In this document: piece by piece, positions 52,030 to 58,988 of the stretch
How the letters are laid out: each line of letters starts with the position of its first letter
Position numbering within the stretch: the stretch's first letter is position 1
From: Aquimarina sp. AU474
GTDB lineage: Bacteria; Bacteroidota; Bacteroidia; Flavobacteriales; Flavobacteriaceae
Length of the DNA: 64,000 nt
Direction: 5' to 3'
Assembly: GCF_900312815.1 (NCBI RefSeq)
Contig: NZ_OMPE01000007.1
Coordinates: 372,001 to 436,000, forward strand
Program-made: the position numbers and the translations under genes
The notes under the pieces: generated by a model
What the model was told of the DNA's origin: nothing
Database searches by the model: none
What the model saw: the letters and a program-made list of their open reading frames with translations, nothing else

Positions 52030-52383
52030 ATGAATATTAAAGAACAAGTATTAAGTATGGATGCAATAGTAAGCCAAGGAGCTATTGTAGACGCTGTAAA
52101 ACAGTTTTTTGCAGAAAATGCAGTTACTTCAGATTACGGAAGTACGAGCACTAATAACAAATCAGAAATGGTAGCAAAAATGGAAACTTTTGCTGGATCA
52201 ATTGCTCAAGTAAACGGAATAACACATCACCACTCTATTGTTGATGGAGATGTATCCGCATCAGAATTTACTTTTGATTTTAACATGAAAGATGGCAGTA
52301 AAATTTATTGGCACGAAATCATAAGAAGAATCTGGAATGATGAAGGAAAAGTTATTCGTGAAGAATATTTTAACGCACAATAG
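52030..52383 (+). CDS. NTF2-like (SnoaL family) protein
   Basis: This 117-residue protein starts MNIKEQVLSMDAIVSQGAIVDAVKQFFAENAVTSDYGST, continues with HHHSIVDGDVSASEFTFDFNMKDGSKIYWHEIIRRIW and ends EYFNAQ, a compact cone fold. The His-rich strand (THHHSIVDG) is notable. It is separate from the NTF2-like protein at 50464 and not closely similar. A CATCTTTG box at 51988-51995 lies 34 bases upstream of the ATG. It is 31 bp in front of the YHS gene. Confidence 0.83.
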   Translation: MNIKEQVLSMDAIVSQGAIVDAVKQFFAENAVTSDYGSTSTNNKSEMVAKMETFAGSIAQVNGITHHHSIVDGDVSASEFTFDFNMKDGSKIYWHEIIRRIWNDEGKVIREEYFNAQ

Positions 52384-52414
52384 TACAACAAGTTTAATTT
52401 AAAAAAATAAAAAA

Positions 52415-52885
52415 ATGAATACATTAAAATCAATAATCGTAGCATGTACATTGTTATTAAGTACATCAATAATAGCACAAGATAAAATGGCTAATAATAT
52501 CGACAATAGTAATATTGCTTTACAGGGATATAGTCCAGTATCATATTTAGATATGGGAATAGCGCAAAAAGGAGTAAAACAATTTAAATCAGAATATAAA
52601 AAGGTGGTTTATTACTTTACATCTGCAGAACAAAAAACTACGTTCGACAAAAATCCTGCAAAATATACTCCTCAATATGGTGGTTTTTGTGCCTTTGGGG
52701 TATATGCCGGTGCAAAATTTAGACCTGATCCGAACAAATTTATAGTAAAAGACGGAAAATATTTCTTGTACCTATATAATCTAGAATTAGATGCACAACA
52801 ATTATGGTTAGCAGAAAAAAATCACAATAAATTAGTATCAGTAGCTAATACAAATTGGAAGAAATTGCATAACACTCATAATTAA
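52415..52885 (+). CDS. YHS-domain secreted protein
   Basis: This 156-residue protein has a signal peptide (IIVACTLLLSTSIIAQ) and a YHS-like domain: ALQGYSPVSYLDMGIAQKGVKQFKSEYKKVVYYFTSAEQKTTFDKNPAKYTPQYGGFCAFGVY. The metal-binding Cys of YHS proteins is present in GGFCAFG, while the typical His of the YHS triplet is replaced (YSP). It is probably periplasmic and may bind copper or another metal (inference). It is followed by a hairpin terminator. Confidence 0.85.
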   Translation: MNTLKSIIVACTLLLSTSIIAQDKMANNIDNSNIALQGYSPVSYLDMGIAQKGVKQFKSEYKKVVYYFTSAEQKTTFDKNPAKYTPQYGGFCAFGVYAGAKFRPDPNKFIVKDGKYFLYLYNLELDAQQLWLAEKNHNKLVSVANTNWKKLHNTHN

Positions 52886-52906
52886 TAACAAAGTAATACA
52901 TACTTG

Positions 52907-52943
52907 AAATGGGCATTCAAATATTATTTTTGAATGCTCATTT
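52907..52943 (+). terminator. Terminator after the YHS gene
   Basis: Arms AAATGGGCATTCAAA (52907-52921) and TTTGAATGCTCATTT (52929-52943) pair over 15 bp with one G-U, loop 7, followed by a short U-tract. Confidence 0.75.
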
Positions 52944-53084
52944 TATATAAAAGTAGATTATAAGGATTATAAAATAACGGTTCAGCATCGTATATCTACA
53001 ATTCGGCATTTTACTTTATATAATAATCATGGTTTTATAGACATTTGAACTATCAATAATCAAATAACTATTAAATCACATCAT

Positions 53085-53510
53085 ATGAAAACGTTAGCCT
53101 TATTAGTAGCTCTACTTATCTCCAATTTTGCAATTCAAGCTCAAAAAGAAACTAAAGGAATCACAATCACTGTAACAGTACCCAATGTAACAAGCTCTGA
53201 TGGTGAAGTACATTTTGGTTTATATGACGAAAATACATTTATGAAAGCTGCACCTATACAGGGTCAAAAAAGCAACATCGAAAATGGTGTAGCCAAAATC
53301 ACTTTTACCAACGTACCTGCAGGAGTATTTGCTATTTCATGCTATCATGATGCTAATAGCAATAACAGAATGGATTTTGAACCTAATGGAATGCCAAAAG
53401 AAAACTATGGTATTTCTAACAATCAAATGAATTTATATGGCCCTCCAACTTGGACCGAAGCTAAATTTGAAGTAAGTACAGAAAATTTAAATCTGGAAAT
53501 CAGAATGTAA
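53085..53510 (+). CDS. DUF2141 family secreted protein (second copy)
   Basis: This 141-residue protein has the same architecture and length as the product of 32532-32957: a signal peptide (MKTLALLVALLISNFAIQAQ), VTVPNVTSSDGEVHFGLYDENT, the metal-site-like loop HDANSNNRMDFEPNG and YGPPTWTEAKFEV at the end. It is monocistronic between two hairpin terminators. The two copies differ in many residues, so the duplication is old. Confidence 0.88.
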   Translation: MKTLALLVALLISNFAIQAQKETKGITITVTVPNVTSSDGEVHFGLYDENTFMKAAPIQGQKSNIENGVAKITFTNVPAGVFAISCYHDANSNNRMDFEPNGMPKENYGISNNQMNLYGPPTWTEAKFEVSTENLNLEIRM

Positions 53511-53537
53511 ACGTTTATCATAATTCATCAATCAAAG

Positions 53538-53572
53538 AGAAATAGCGTTAAATAAGCGCTATTTCTTTTTTT
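53538..53572 (+). terminator. Terminator after the second DUF2141 gene
   Basis: AGAAATAGCG (53538-53547) and CGCTATTTCT (53557-53566) form a perfect 10-bp stem with a 9-base loop and a T-tract (53566-53572). Confidence 0.85.
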
Positions 53573-53631
53573 AATCAATAGATAAAATAAATTTTTTGCG
53601 TATTACTAATAAATAATATCAATAGCTTTAT

Positions 53632-53639
53632 TATTTTTG
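53632..53639 (+). promoter_or_regulatory. -7 promoter box of the oxyR gene
   Basis: TATTTTTG matches TAnnTTTG exactly and lies 18 bases upstream of the ATG at 53658. No -33 box at the normal distance was found. Confidence 0.45.
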
Positions 53640-53657
53640 TTCTACAAAATATAATTC

Positions 53658-54608
53658 ATGACCATAACACAATTAAAATACGTCCTTGCTGTAGCCGAAC
53701 ATAAAAATTTTACTAAGGCCGCAGAAAAAACTTTTGTTACTCAGCCTACATTAAGTATGCAAATCCAAAAATTAGAAGATGAATTGGATATTTTAATTTT
53801 TGATCGCAGTAAAAAACCTATCGAACTAACTGAGGTAGGAAAAAAATTGGTTCAGCAAGCAAGAAATATTGTTAATGAAAGTGAGCGCATTCAGGACATT
53901 GTGGATCAACAAAAGGGATTCATTGGCGGCGAATTTAAACTAGGGGTAATTCCTACGGTAATGCCTACTCTATTACCAATGTTCTTGAACAATTTTATAA
54001 AAAAATATCCCAAGATTAAATTAAAAATTGAAGAATTAAGCACACAAGCATTAATAGAACGGCTTCTTGATGGACACTTAGACGCAGCTATAGCAGCAAC
54101 TCCTCTAGAAAATGAGAATATCAAAGAACGCGTGTTATATTATGAACCATTCGTTGGTTATATCCCTTCTAACCATAGATTAAATCAAAAGAAAAAAATT
54201 AATGTTACCGATCTTGATATTGATGATATGTTATTATTAGAAGACGGGCATTGTTTCAGAGATGGAATTATTAATCTATGTAAAACACGTAAGAGTTATG
54301 AAGAGGATCATTTTCAACTGGAAAGTGGAAGTTTTGAAACTTTGGTAAAACTAGCAAACGAAGGTTTAGGTATGACTTTATTACCTTATCTACATACTTT
54401 AGACATAAAGGAAAGTGAAAAAATAAATCTACATTATTTTAACGAGCCTTCTCCTGCCAGAGAAGTAAGTTTGATTTTTAATAAGAGTGAATTAAAAATG
54501 CATATTATCGAAGCATTACAATCTACGATTGCCGGAGTAGTAAAAGGAGCAATAACTTTTCAAAACGTACAAATTATCAGTCCTCTATCAAAAATAAAAA
54601 GCGACTAA
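53658..54608 (+). CDS. oxyR: OxyR, LysR-type hydrogen peroxide sensor
   Basis: This 316-residue LysR regulator has an N-terminal winged HTH (MTITQLKYVLAVAEHKNFTKAAEKTFVTQPTLSMQIQKLE) and a periplasmic-binding-like sensor domain. The redox cysteines sit at Cys199 (EDGHCFRDG) and Cys208 (INLCK), the same numbers as in E. coli OxyR. Oxidation to a disulfide activates it in that family. Target genes such as catalase, ahpC or dps are not adjacent in this window. The last bases of the gene take part in a terminator hairpin. Confidence 0.92.
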   Translation: MTITQLKYVLAVAEHKNFTKAAEKTFVTQPTLSMQIQKLEDELDILIFDRSKKPIELTEVGKKLVQQARNIVNESERIQDIVDQQKGFIGGEFKLGVIPTVMPTLLPMFLNNFIKKYPKIKLKIEELSTQALIERLLDGHLDAAIAATPLENENIKERVLYYEPFVGYIPSNHRLNQKKKINVTDLDIDDMLLLEDGHCFRDGIINLCKTRKSYEEDHFQLESGSFETLVKLANEGLGMTLLPYLHTLDIKESEKINLHYFNEPSPAREVSLIFNKSELKMHIIEALQSTIAGVVKGAITFQNVQIISPLSKIKSD

Positions 54609-54620
54609 AAAGTCGCTTTT
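54597..54620. terminator. Terminator overlapping the end of oxyR
   Basis: AAAAGCGACT (54597-54606) and AGTCGCTTTT (54611-54620) form a 10-bp stem with an AAAA loop. A T-rich tract follows on the plus strand. The oxyR stop codon (54606-54608) lies inside the hairpin. It also serves the convergent small gene at 54627. Confidence 0.85.
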
Positions 54621-54626
54621 ATTTTT

Positions 54627-54827
54627 TTATTCTGTTTTTAAATAAATTAAACAAGATTCTAATTCTGGTTGTTTAACCGTTAAAGATTGAATCCAAATTT
54701 TTAATTCTTCAATCTCATGCGGAAGTAGTCTGTTTAGTGCTTTTAGAACTTCCTTTGTAAAAAGATTAACATCAAAACTTACTTTTTTTAGTACAGTTTT
54801 AGTGTAATCAAACATTGCTCTAGCCAT
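54627..54827 (-). CDS. Small conserved hypothetical protein (66 residues)
   Basis: This 66-residue protein reads ARAMFDYTKTVLKKVSFDVNLF, KEVLKALNRLLPHEIEELKIW and ends CLIYLKTE. I recognise it as a small protein widely conserved in flavobacteria, without a known function. It is almost all helical with a Pro break in the middle. It lies between the terminator after oxyR and the AIM24-like gene. Nothing in it shows a membrane or secretion signal. Confidence 0.75.
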   Translation of the reverse strand: MARAMFDYTKTVLKKVSFDVNLFTKEVLKALNRLLPHEIEELKIWIQSLTVKQPELESCLIYLKTE

Positions 54828-54960
54828 AAATTAATAGGGGTTAGAATATTAGGTTTAAAATAAATAACTGTAAGAAAATTCCTACTATTTTAATATTTAT
54901 ATAATCTAATATATGTAAATAAAACGACAAAAACAGTTTTTTGGCCCTTATTTAACATTG

Positions 54961-55761
54961 TTAAAAACTATTATCGCCATCTAAAAGATCTCCTAAACCT
55001 CCTAAAATACTACCTTCACCTTTGCTTTTACCCCCTCCTCTAGGAGCTAATGCTAATACTCGATTGGCAAGTCTACTAAATGGTAATGATTGTATATACA
55101 CAATCCCAGGACCTGTTAGGGTTGCAAAAAATAATCCTTCTCCTCCAAAAATTGTATTTTTTATACCTCCTACAAATTCGATATCATAATTTATTCCTTT
55201 AGAAAAACCTATAATACATCCTGTATCAACTTTTAGTTTTTCACCTGGTTGTAATTCTTTTCTAGCCGTGGTTCCTCCCGCATGAACAAATGCCATACCA
55301 TCCCCTTCTAACTTTTGCATAATAAATCCTTCTCCTCCAAAAAGGCCTCTTCCTAGTTTTCTTGAAAATTCTATACCTATCGAAACCCCTTTTGCTGCAC
55401 ACAAAAAGGCATCTTTTTGACAAATGAATTTGCCACCGTAATTAGTCAAATCTATAGGTATAATTTTACCAGGGTATGGAGAAGCAAAACTCACTTTTTT
55501 CTTCCCTCCAACCTGATTATAAAAGGCGGTCATAAATAAACTTTCTCCCGTAAGCAATCGTTTTCCTGCTCCAAAAATCTTGCCCATGATTCCCTTATCC
55601 TTACTAGAACCATCACCAAAAATAGTGTCCATTTGTATCCCATCGTCCATCATCATAAAACTTCCCGCTTCTGCGATAACACCTTCTTGAGGATCTAATT
55701 CTATCTCCACATATTGCATTTCTTCACCAATAATTTCGTAATCGATTTCGTGTGCTGTCAT
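54961..55761 (-). CDS. AIM24/TIGR00266-family protein
   Basis: This 266-residue protein begins with HEIDYEIIGEEMQYVEIELDPQEGVIAEAGSFMMMDDGIQMDT and continues with KRLLTGESLFMTAFYN and NTIFGGEGLFFATLTGPGIVYIQSLPF, the full TIGR00266/AIM24 pattern of a double-stranded beta-roll. The C-terminus is Gly-rich (APRGGGKSKGEGSILGGLGDLLDGD). The function of the bacterial family is unclear. It is 21 bases behind the serine hydrolase gene, so they may be an operon. Confidence 0.9.
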   Translation of the reverse strand: MTAHEIDYEIIGEEMQYVEIELDPQEGVIAEAGSFMMMDDGIQMDTIFGDGSSKDKGIMGKIFGAGKRLLTGESLFMTAFYNQVGGKKKVSFASPYPGKIIPIDLTNYGGKFICQKDAFLCAAKGVSIGIEFSRKLGRGLFGGEGFIMQKLEGDGMAFVHAGGTTARKELQPGEKLKVDTGCIIGFSKGINYDIEFVGGIKNTIFGGEGLFFATLTGPGIVYIQSLPFSRLANRVLALAPRGGGKSKGEGSILGGLGDLLDGDNSF

Positions 55762-55782
55762 TTTTTTTTGAATTTATATTGA

Positions 55783-56898
55783 TTAATGAATAGTATTTTC
55801 TATTTGTTGCGTTATTTTATCAAAGAAAAAATTTGATGAATTATCCAATATTACCAAACAAGTTTTTTTCTTGGTATTTCTAATTATTACAGTATTTGCA
55901 GCTAACCAGGCTCCGTTATGCCAAACTACATCTTTGTCTATTACCCATCCAAAACCATAATCTGATAACGTACCACTTTTTAGTTTTGGCGTTCCAAAAG
56001 CCTTTTTTAGATTTCCTTTATCGATTAATTCATTATCATACCAGAATTGATCCCAAACCAAAAAGTCATTTACACTACTAAACACCCCTCCATCTCCTGC
56101 TACTCCATCAATAAAAGTAGGTTTCATTTCTTTAAATCGCCCCATAAAGTTTTCAAATCCATTGGTTTTATTTTCAAATGTCTTTTCTGTAGAAAATAAA
56201 TTCCAAACTCTGGTATTTTTCATTCCCAAAGGGTTAAAAACCTCTTTATCCATAAAATCTTCAAATGATTGTCCAGATATAATCTCGATAATCCTGGCAA
56301 GAAGAATGTAATTCGTATTAGAATATTGGTACTTTTCAAAAGGTTCGAACTCTTTTTTTGAAGTATTAGTCACGATGAGATCAACCGCTTTCTCGTTACT
56401 CAATATTTTTATAACTTCCTTATTTTTCTCTGCAAGTGTCAAATATTTATCGGGAACACCAGAGACTTGATTCAATAAACTTCTAATAGTGACCTCTTTA
56501 TACGGGAAATCATCTATATGTTTTGATACCAAATCATCATATTCTATTTGCCCTCTTTCTTCTAAAAGCATAATACCAACGGCCGTAAACTGTTTAGAAA
56601 CTGACGCGAGTCTAAAAGAAGAATTTGCCGTCAGTTTTTCATTCTTCGAATGATTTGTGTATCCATAACCTTTGGCCAAAAGAGTTTTTCCCTCTTTGGC
56701 TATAAGTATGGCTCCGTTAAATTTATTTTTAGTGTTTAATTCTTCTAACCAATCGTCTATCAAAACAATTTTTTCCTCTTCAGATACATTTTCAGGAATA
56801 TTAAGGTCCGGTATTTTATTAAAGAATAAAAAGAACCATGTAAAGAATCCTAAAATTAAGATTCCCAGGGCTAATAGGATATACAGAACTATTTTCAT
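55783..56898 (-). CDS. Class C beta-lactamase-like serine hydrolase
   Basis: The ATG at 56898 was chosen; the longer frame begins with TTG. The 371-residue protein has an N-terminal membrane helix (VLYILLALGILILGFFTWFFLFF) and the penicillin-binding/class C fold with the SxxK motif SVSK (Ser99, Lys102), the YxN motif (Tyr192-Ser-Asn194) and a HNGAW motif in place of KTG. It may be an esterase or D-aminopeptidase/carboxypeptidase. Antibiotic resistance cannot be inferred. It probably acts on the periplasmic side. Confidence 0.88.
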   Translation of the reverse strand: MKIVLYILLALGILILGFFTWFFLFFNKIPDLNIPENVSEEEKIVLIDDWLEELNTKNKFNGAILIAKEGKTLLAKGYGYTNHSKNEKLTANSSFRLASVSKQFTAVGIMLLEERGQIEYDDLVSKHIDDFPYKEVTIRSLLNQVSGVPDKYLTLAEKNKEVIKILSNEKAVDLIVTNTSKKEFEPFEKYQYSNTNYILLARIIEIISGQSFEDFMDKEVFNPLGMKNTRVWNLFSTEKTFENKTNGFENFMGRFKEMKPTFIDGVAGDGGVFSSVNDFLVWDQFWYDNELIDKGNLKKAFGTPKLKSGTLSDYGFGWVIDKDVVWHNGAWLAANTVIIRNTKKKTCLVILDNSSNFFFDKITQQIENTIH

Positions 56899-56980
56899 AT
56901 GTACCAATTAAATACAACTAATTAGTAAACTGTAGTATTAAAATGTTACAATTATTTTATAGTTACAAGAAATAAATTAT

Positions 56981-57436
56981 TTAGTTCTTCACTTTAAGAG
57001 TCCATTCAAAATTAAAAGTAGACACTTCTATTCCTTCAGCATTCGTTCCAATAGATTTCATCCATACGGTTTGTCCCTCACCTGTTTCAATTGTTTTTTC
57101 AATTGCCTTTTTAACCAACTCACCATCATTACATTTAAACGTAATTCTTCCAGTTGCCTTTTTTGTAAAAGTAGCATTGTTATTAGCCACTAACATAGAT
57201 ATGTTTTTGCCACTATTTCTAATATACCCAGTAACTAGGGCTCCAGTAGTAAGTTCTGCAGCCATACCTTGTACTGCCCAAAACATAGATTTAAATGGAT
57301 TTTGATTCATCCAACGATGTTTTACTGTAACAACACAAGAATTTCTATCGATGCTTTTTACTCTTACTCCACATATCCATGCCGATGGTAACTTTAGTAA
57401 TAAAAAGGAATTAAGTTGTCTAGGAGTAATTTTCAT
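56981..57436 (-). CDS. DUF4442 hotdog-fold protein (thioesterase-like)
   Basis: This 151-residue protein begins with helix-turn residues (TPRQLNSFLLLKLPSAWICGVRVKSID) and the hotdog strands VVTVKHRWMNQNPFKSMFWAVQGMAAELTTGALVTGYI, as in DUF4442 proteins. These are relatives of acyl-CoA thioesterases, and the catalytic residue cannot be fixed from sequence. It is alone on the minus strand. CAAAAGTA (57467-57474 on the top strand) gives a TACTTTTG -7 box on its strand 30 bases upstream of its ATG. Confidence 0.83.
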   Translation of the reverse strand: MKITPRQLNSFLLLKLPSAWICGVRVKSIDRNSCVVTVKHRWMNQNPFKSMFWAVQGMAAELTTGALVTGYIRNSGKNISMLVANNNATFTKKATGRITFKCNDGELVKKAIEKTIETGEGQTVWMKSIGTNAEGIEVSTFNFEWTLKVKN

Positions 57437-57530
57437 TGTTTTAGCTTTTAGTTGTTACAATATAGGCAAAAGTAATAGGGATGAGACAGTGTTAAAATCT
57501 TAAATTTATGTTAAATTATGGTACTATGTT

Positions 57531-57562
57531 TTGCATAATACCTTTTTTTAACCATATATTTG
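57531..57562 (+). promoter_or_regulatory. Textbook Bacteroidetes promoter of the DUF4870 gene
   Basis: TTTG (57531-57534), a 20-base spacer and TATATTTG (57555-57562) match both elements of the Bacteroidetes primary-sigma promoter exactly. The ATG at 57591 is 28 bases downstream. This is the best promoter found in the window. Confidence 0.65.
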
Positions 57563-57590
57563 CATAAGAAACTATTATATACTTTTCAAA

Positions 57591-58043
57591 ATGTCAACTA
57601 ACAACCATAAAAATATCGCAACATTCATGCATTTGGGGGCATTTTCCAAATATTTTATCCCATTTGGAAATTACATCGTTCCTATACTGTTATGGACAAC
57701 AAACAAGGACAAATCAGAATTTATTGATCACAATGGTAAGGAAGCTATTAACTTTCAGTTAAGTATTTTACTTTATACAGTAGTACTTGCAATGTTTTCA
57801 TTTCCTTTTTTCATTTTCAATGTACTGGGAGACGCATCAATTTCAGATTTATTTCATTTTCATGATATATCTTTTAATTTTTCGGACGCGGGAGGATTCA
57901 GAACTCTAATAGGTGCATCTTTTATAGGTATTATTGCACTGATTGGTTTTTTTCTTGAAATCATTTTTACAATAACGGCCGCTTTAAAAGCCAACAAAGG
58001 AGAAACATATAGATATCCACTTTCTATAAGATTCATAAAATAA
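57591..58043 (+). CDS. DUF4870-domain membrane protein
   Basis: This 150-residue protein shows the DUF4870 pattern: NNHKNIATFMHLGAFSKYFIPFGNYIVPILLWTTNKDKSEFIDHNGKEAINFQLSILLY, then two further hydrophobic segments and a final KANKGETYRYPLSIRFIK. The C-terminal YRYPL motif is also typical. It is an inner-membrane protein of unknown function and is 4 bases in front of the HExxH gene, so the two share an mRNA. Confidence 0.88.
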   Translation: MSTNNHKNIATFMHLGAFSKYFIPFGNYIVPILLWTTNKDKSEFIDHNGKEAINFQLSILLYTVVLAMFSFPFFIFNVLGDASISDLFHFHDISFNFSDAGGFRTLIGASFIGIIALIGFFLEIIFTITAALKANKGETYRYPLSIRFIK

Positions 58044-58047
58044 TAAT

Positions 58048-58581
58048 ATGGTGTCATCTATCAACATAAAATATATTTTAATAACAGCGCTGGCCGTTGT
58101 GCTTTCATTCTTTTTTCATGAATTAGCGCATTTAGTCACGGGAGAGTTATTAGGATATTCGATGAAGATGACTCTTAATTCGGCCTTTTTATCCGAAGGA
58201 ATATATGAATCTGAATGGCATAATCAACTTGTAAGTGCAGGAGGACCTATTTTTACAATAATATCAGCATTCTTTTTCTTTTATATAATTAGAAAAACGA
58301 AAAATATATACTGGTATCCATTTCTATTCTTTGCTTTCGTTTTTAGATTAATGGCAATGATCGTTTCTATTATGAACCCAAACGATGAGGCAAGAATTAG
58401 TTATTGGTTAGGTCTTGGATATTGGATACTACCGTTAATGGTATGTTTTACATTACTATTTCTAATCATAAAAACATCAAAAGAACAAGGATACAATCTA
58501 AAATTTAACCTAATCAATTATCTTTTAGGGAGCGTTTTTGTAACCGCTATAGTATTCTTAGATCAATATTTATTTAAATAA
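58048..58581 (+). CDS. HExxH-containing membrane protein (site-2 protease-like)
   Basis: This 177-residue protein has five or six hydrophobic helices. The first contains HELAH (His24, Glu25, His28), the zinc motif of intramembrane M50-type proteases. A second part carries SAGGPIFTIISAFF, which resembles the family's NPDG-like loop region but lacks the classic motif, and a later segment carries NPNDEARIS, a possible third ligand Asp. It is shorter than most site-2 proteases, so it is a possible metalloprotease at best. It follows DUF4870 with a 4-base gap. Confidence 0.7.
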   Translation: MVSSINIKYILITALAVVLSFFFHELAHLVTGELLGYSMKMTLNSAFLSEGIYESEWHNQLVSAGGPIFTIISAFFFFYIIRKTKNIYWYPFLFFAFVFRLMAMIVSIMNPNDEARISYWLGLGYWILPLMVCFTLLFLIIKTSKEQGYNLKFNLINYLLGSVFVTAIVFLDQYLFK

Positions 58582-58616
58582 TCATCAATCATTTATCATC
58601 AATCAATCATCAATCA
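58582..58616. repeat. Three copies of TCATCAATCA before padR
   Basis: Perfect 10-base copies at 58582-58591, 58596-58605 and 58607-58616 lie between the HExxH gene and the PadR gene (start 58652). They may be binding sites or just simple sequence. Confidence 0.5.
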
Positions 58617-58651
58617 AAAAATGAACAGTTTAACATTTAAAAATTAGTTTT

Positions 58652-58987
58652 ATGAAGATCGAAAACACAAAAGCGCAGATGCGCAAAGGTGTTCTAGAAT
58701 ATTGCATACTTTCTATCCTAAAGGACGACGATGCTTATGTAGCTGAAATTTTAGAAACCCTTAAAGATGCAAAGATGCTTGTGGTAGAAGGTACTATATA
58801 TCCATTACTTACTAGATTAAAAAATGCTGGATTATTAAGTTACCGTTGGGAAGAATCTACGTCTGGACCGCCGCGCAAATATTATGGACTCACAGAAACG
58901 GGAAAGCTGTTTCTAAAAGAATTAAATGGTACTTGGGATGAATTACGGAATGCTGTAAATCTGGTAACCAAACAAAAAAAGAAGTAA
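58652..58987 (+). CDS. PadR-family transcriptional regulator
   Basis: This 111-residue protein is a PadR winged helix: RKGVLEYCILSILKDDDAYVAEILETLKDAKMLVVEGTIYPLLTRLKNAGLLSYRWEESTSGPPRKYYGLTETGKLFLKEL. Its stop is one base before the start of the PspC protein gene. PadR/PspC pairs are recurrent envelope-stress modules, in which PadR probably represses its own operon. Confidence 0.93.
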   Translation: MKIENTKAQMRKGVLEYCILSILKDDDAYVAEILETLKDAKMLVVEGTIYPLLTRLKNAGLLSYRWEESTSGPPRKYYGLTETGKLFLKELNGTWDELRNAVNLVTKQKKK

Positions 58988-58988
58988 A

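Noticed and set aside
55783-56898. Antibiotic-resistance beta-lactamase
   Set aside because: The third motif is HNG instead of KTG and the protein is membrane-anchored, so it fits the broad serine hydrolase family of unknown substrate better than a resistance enzyme.
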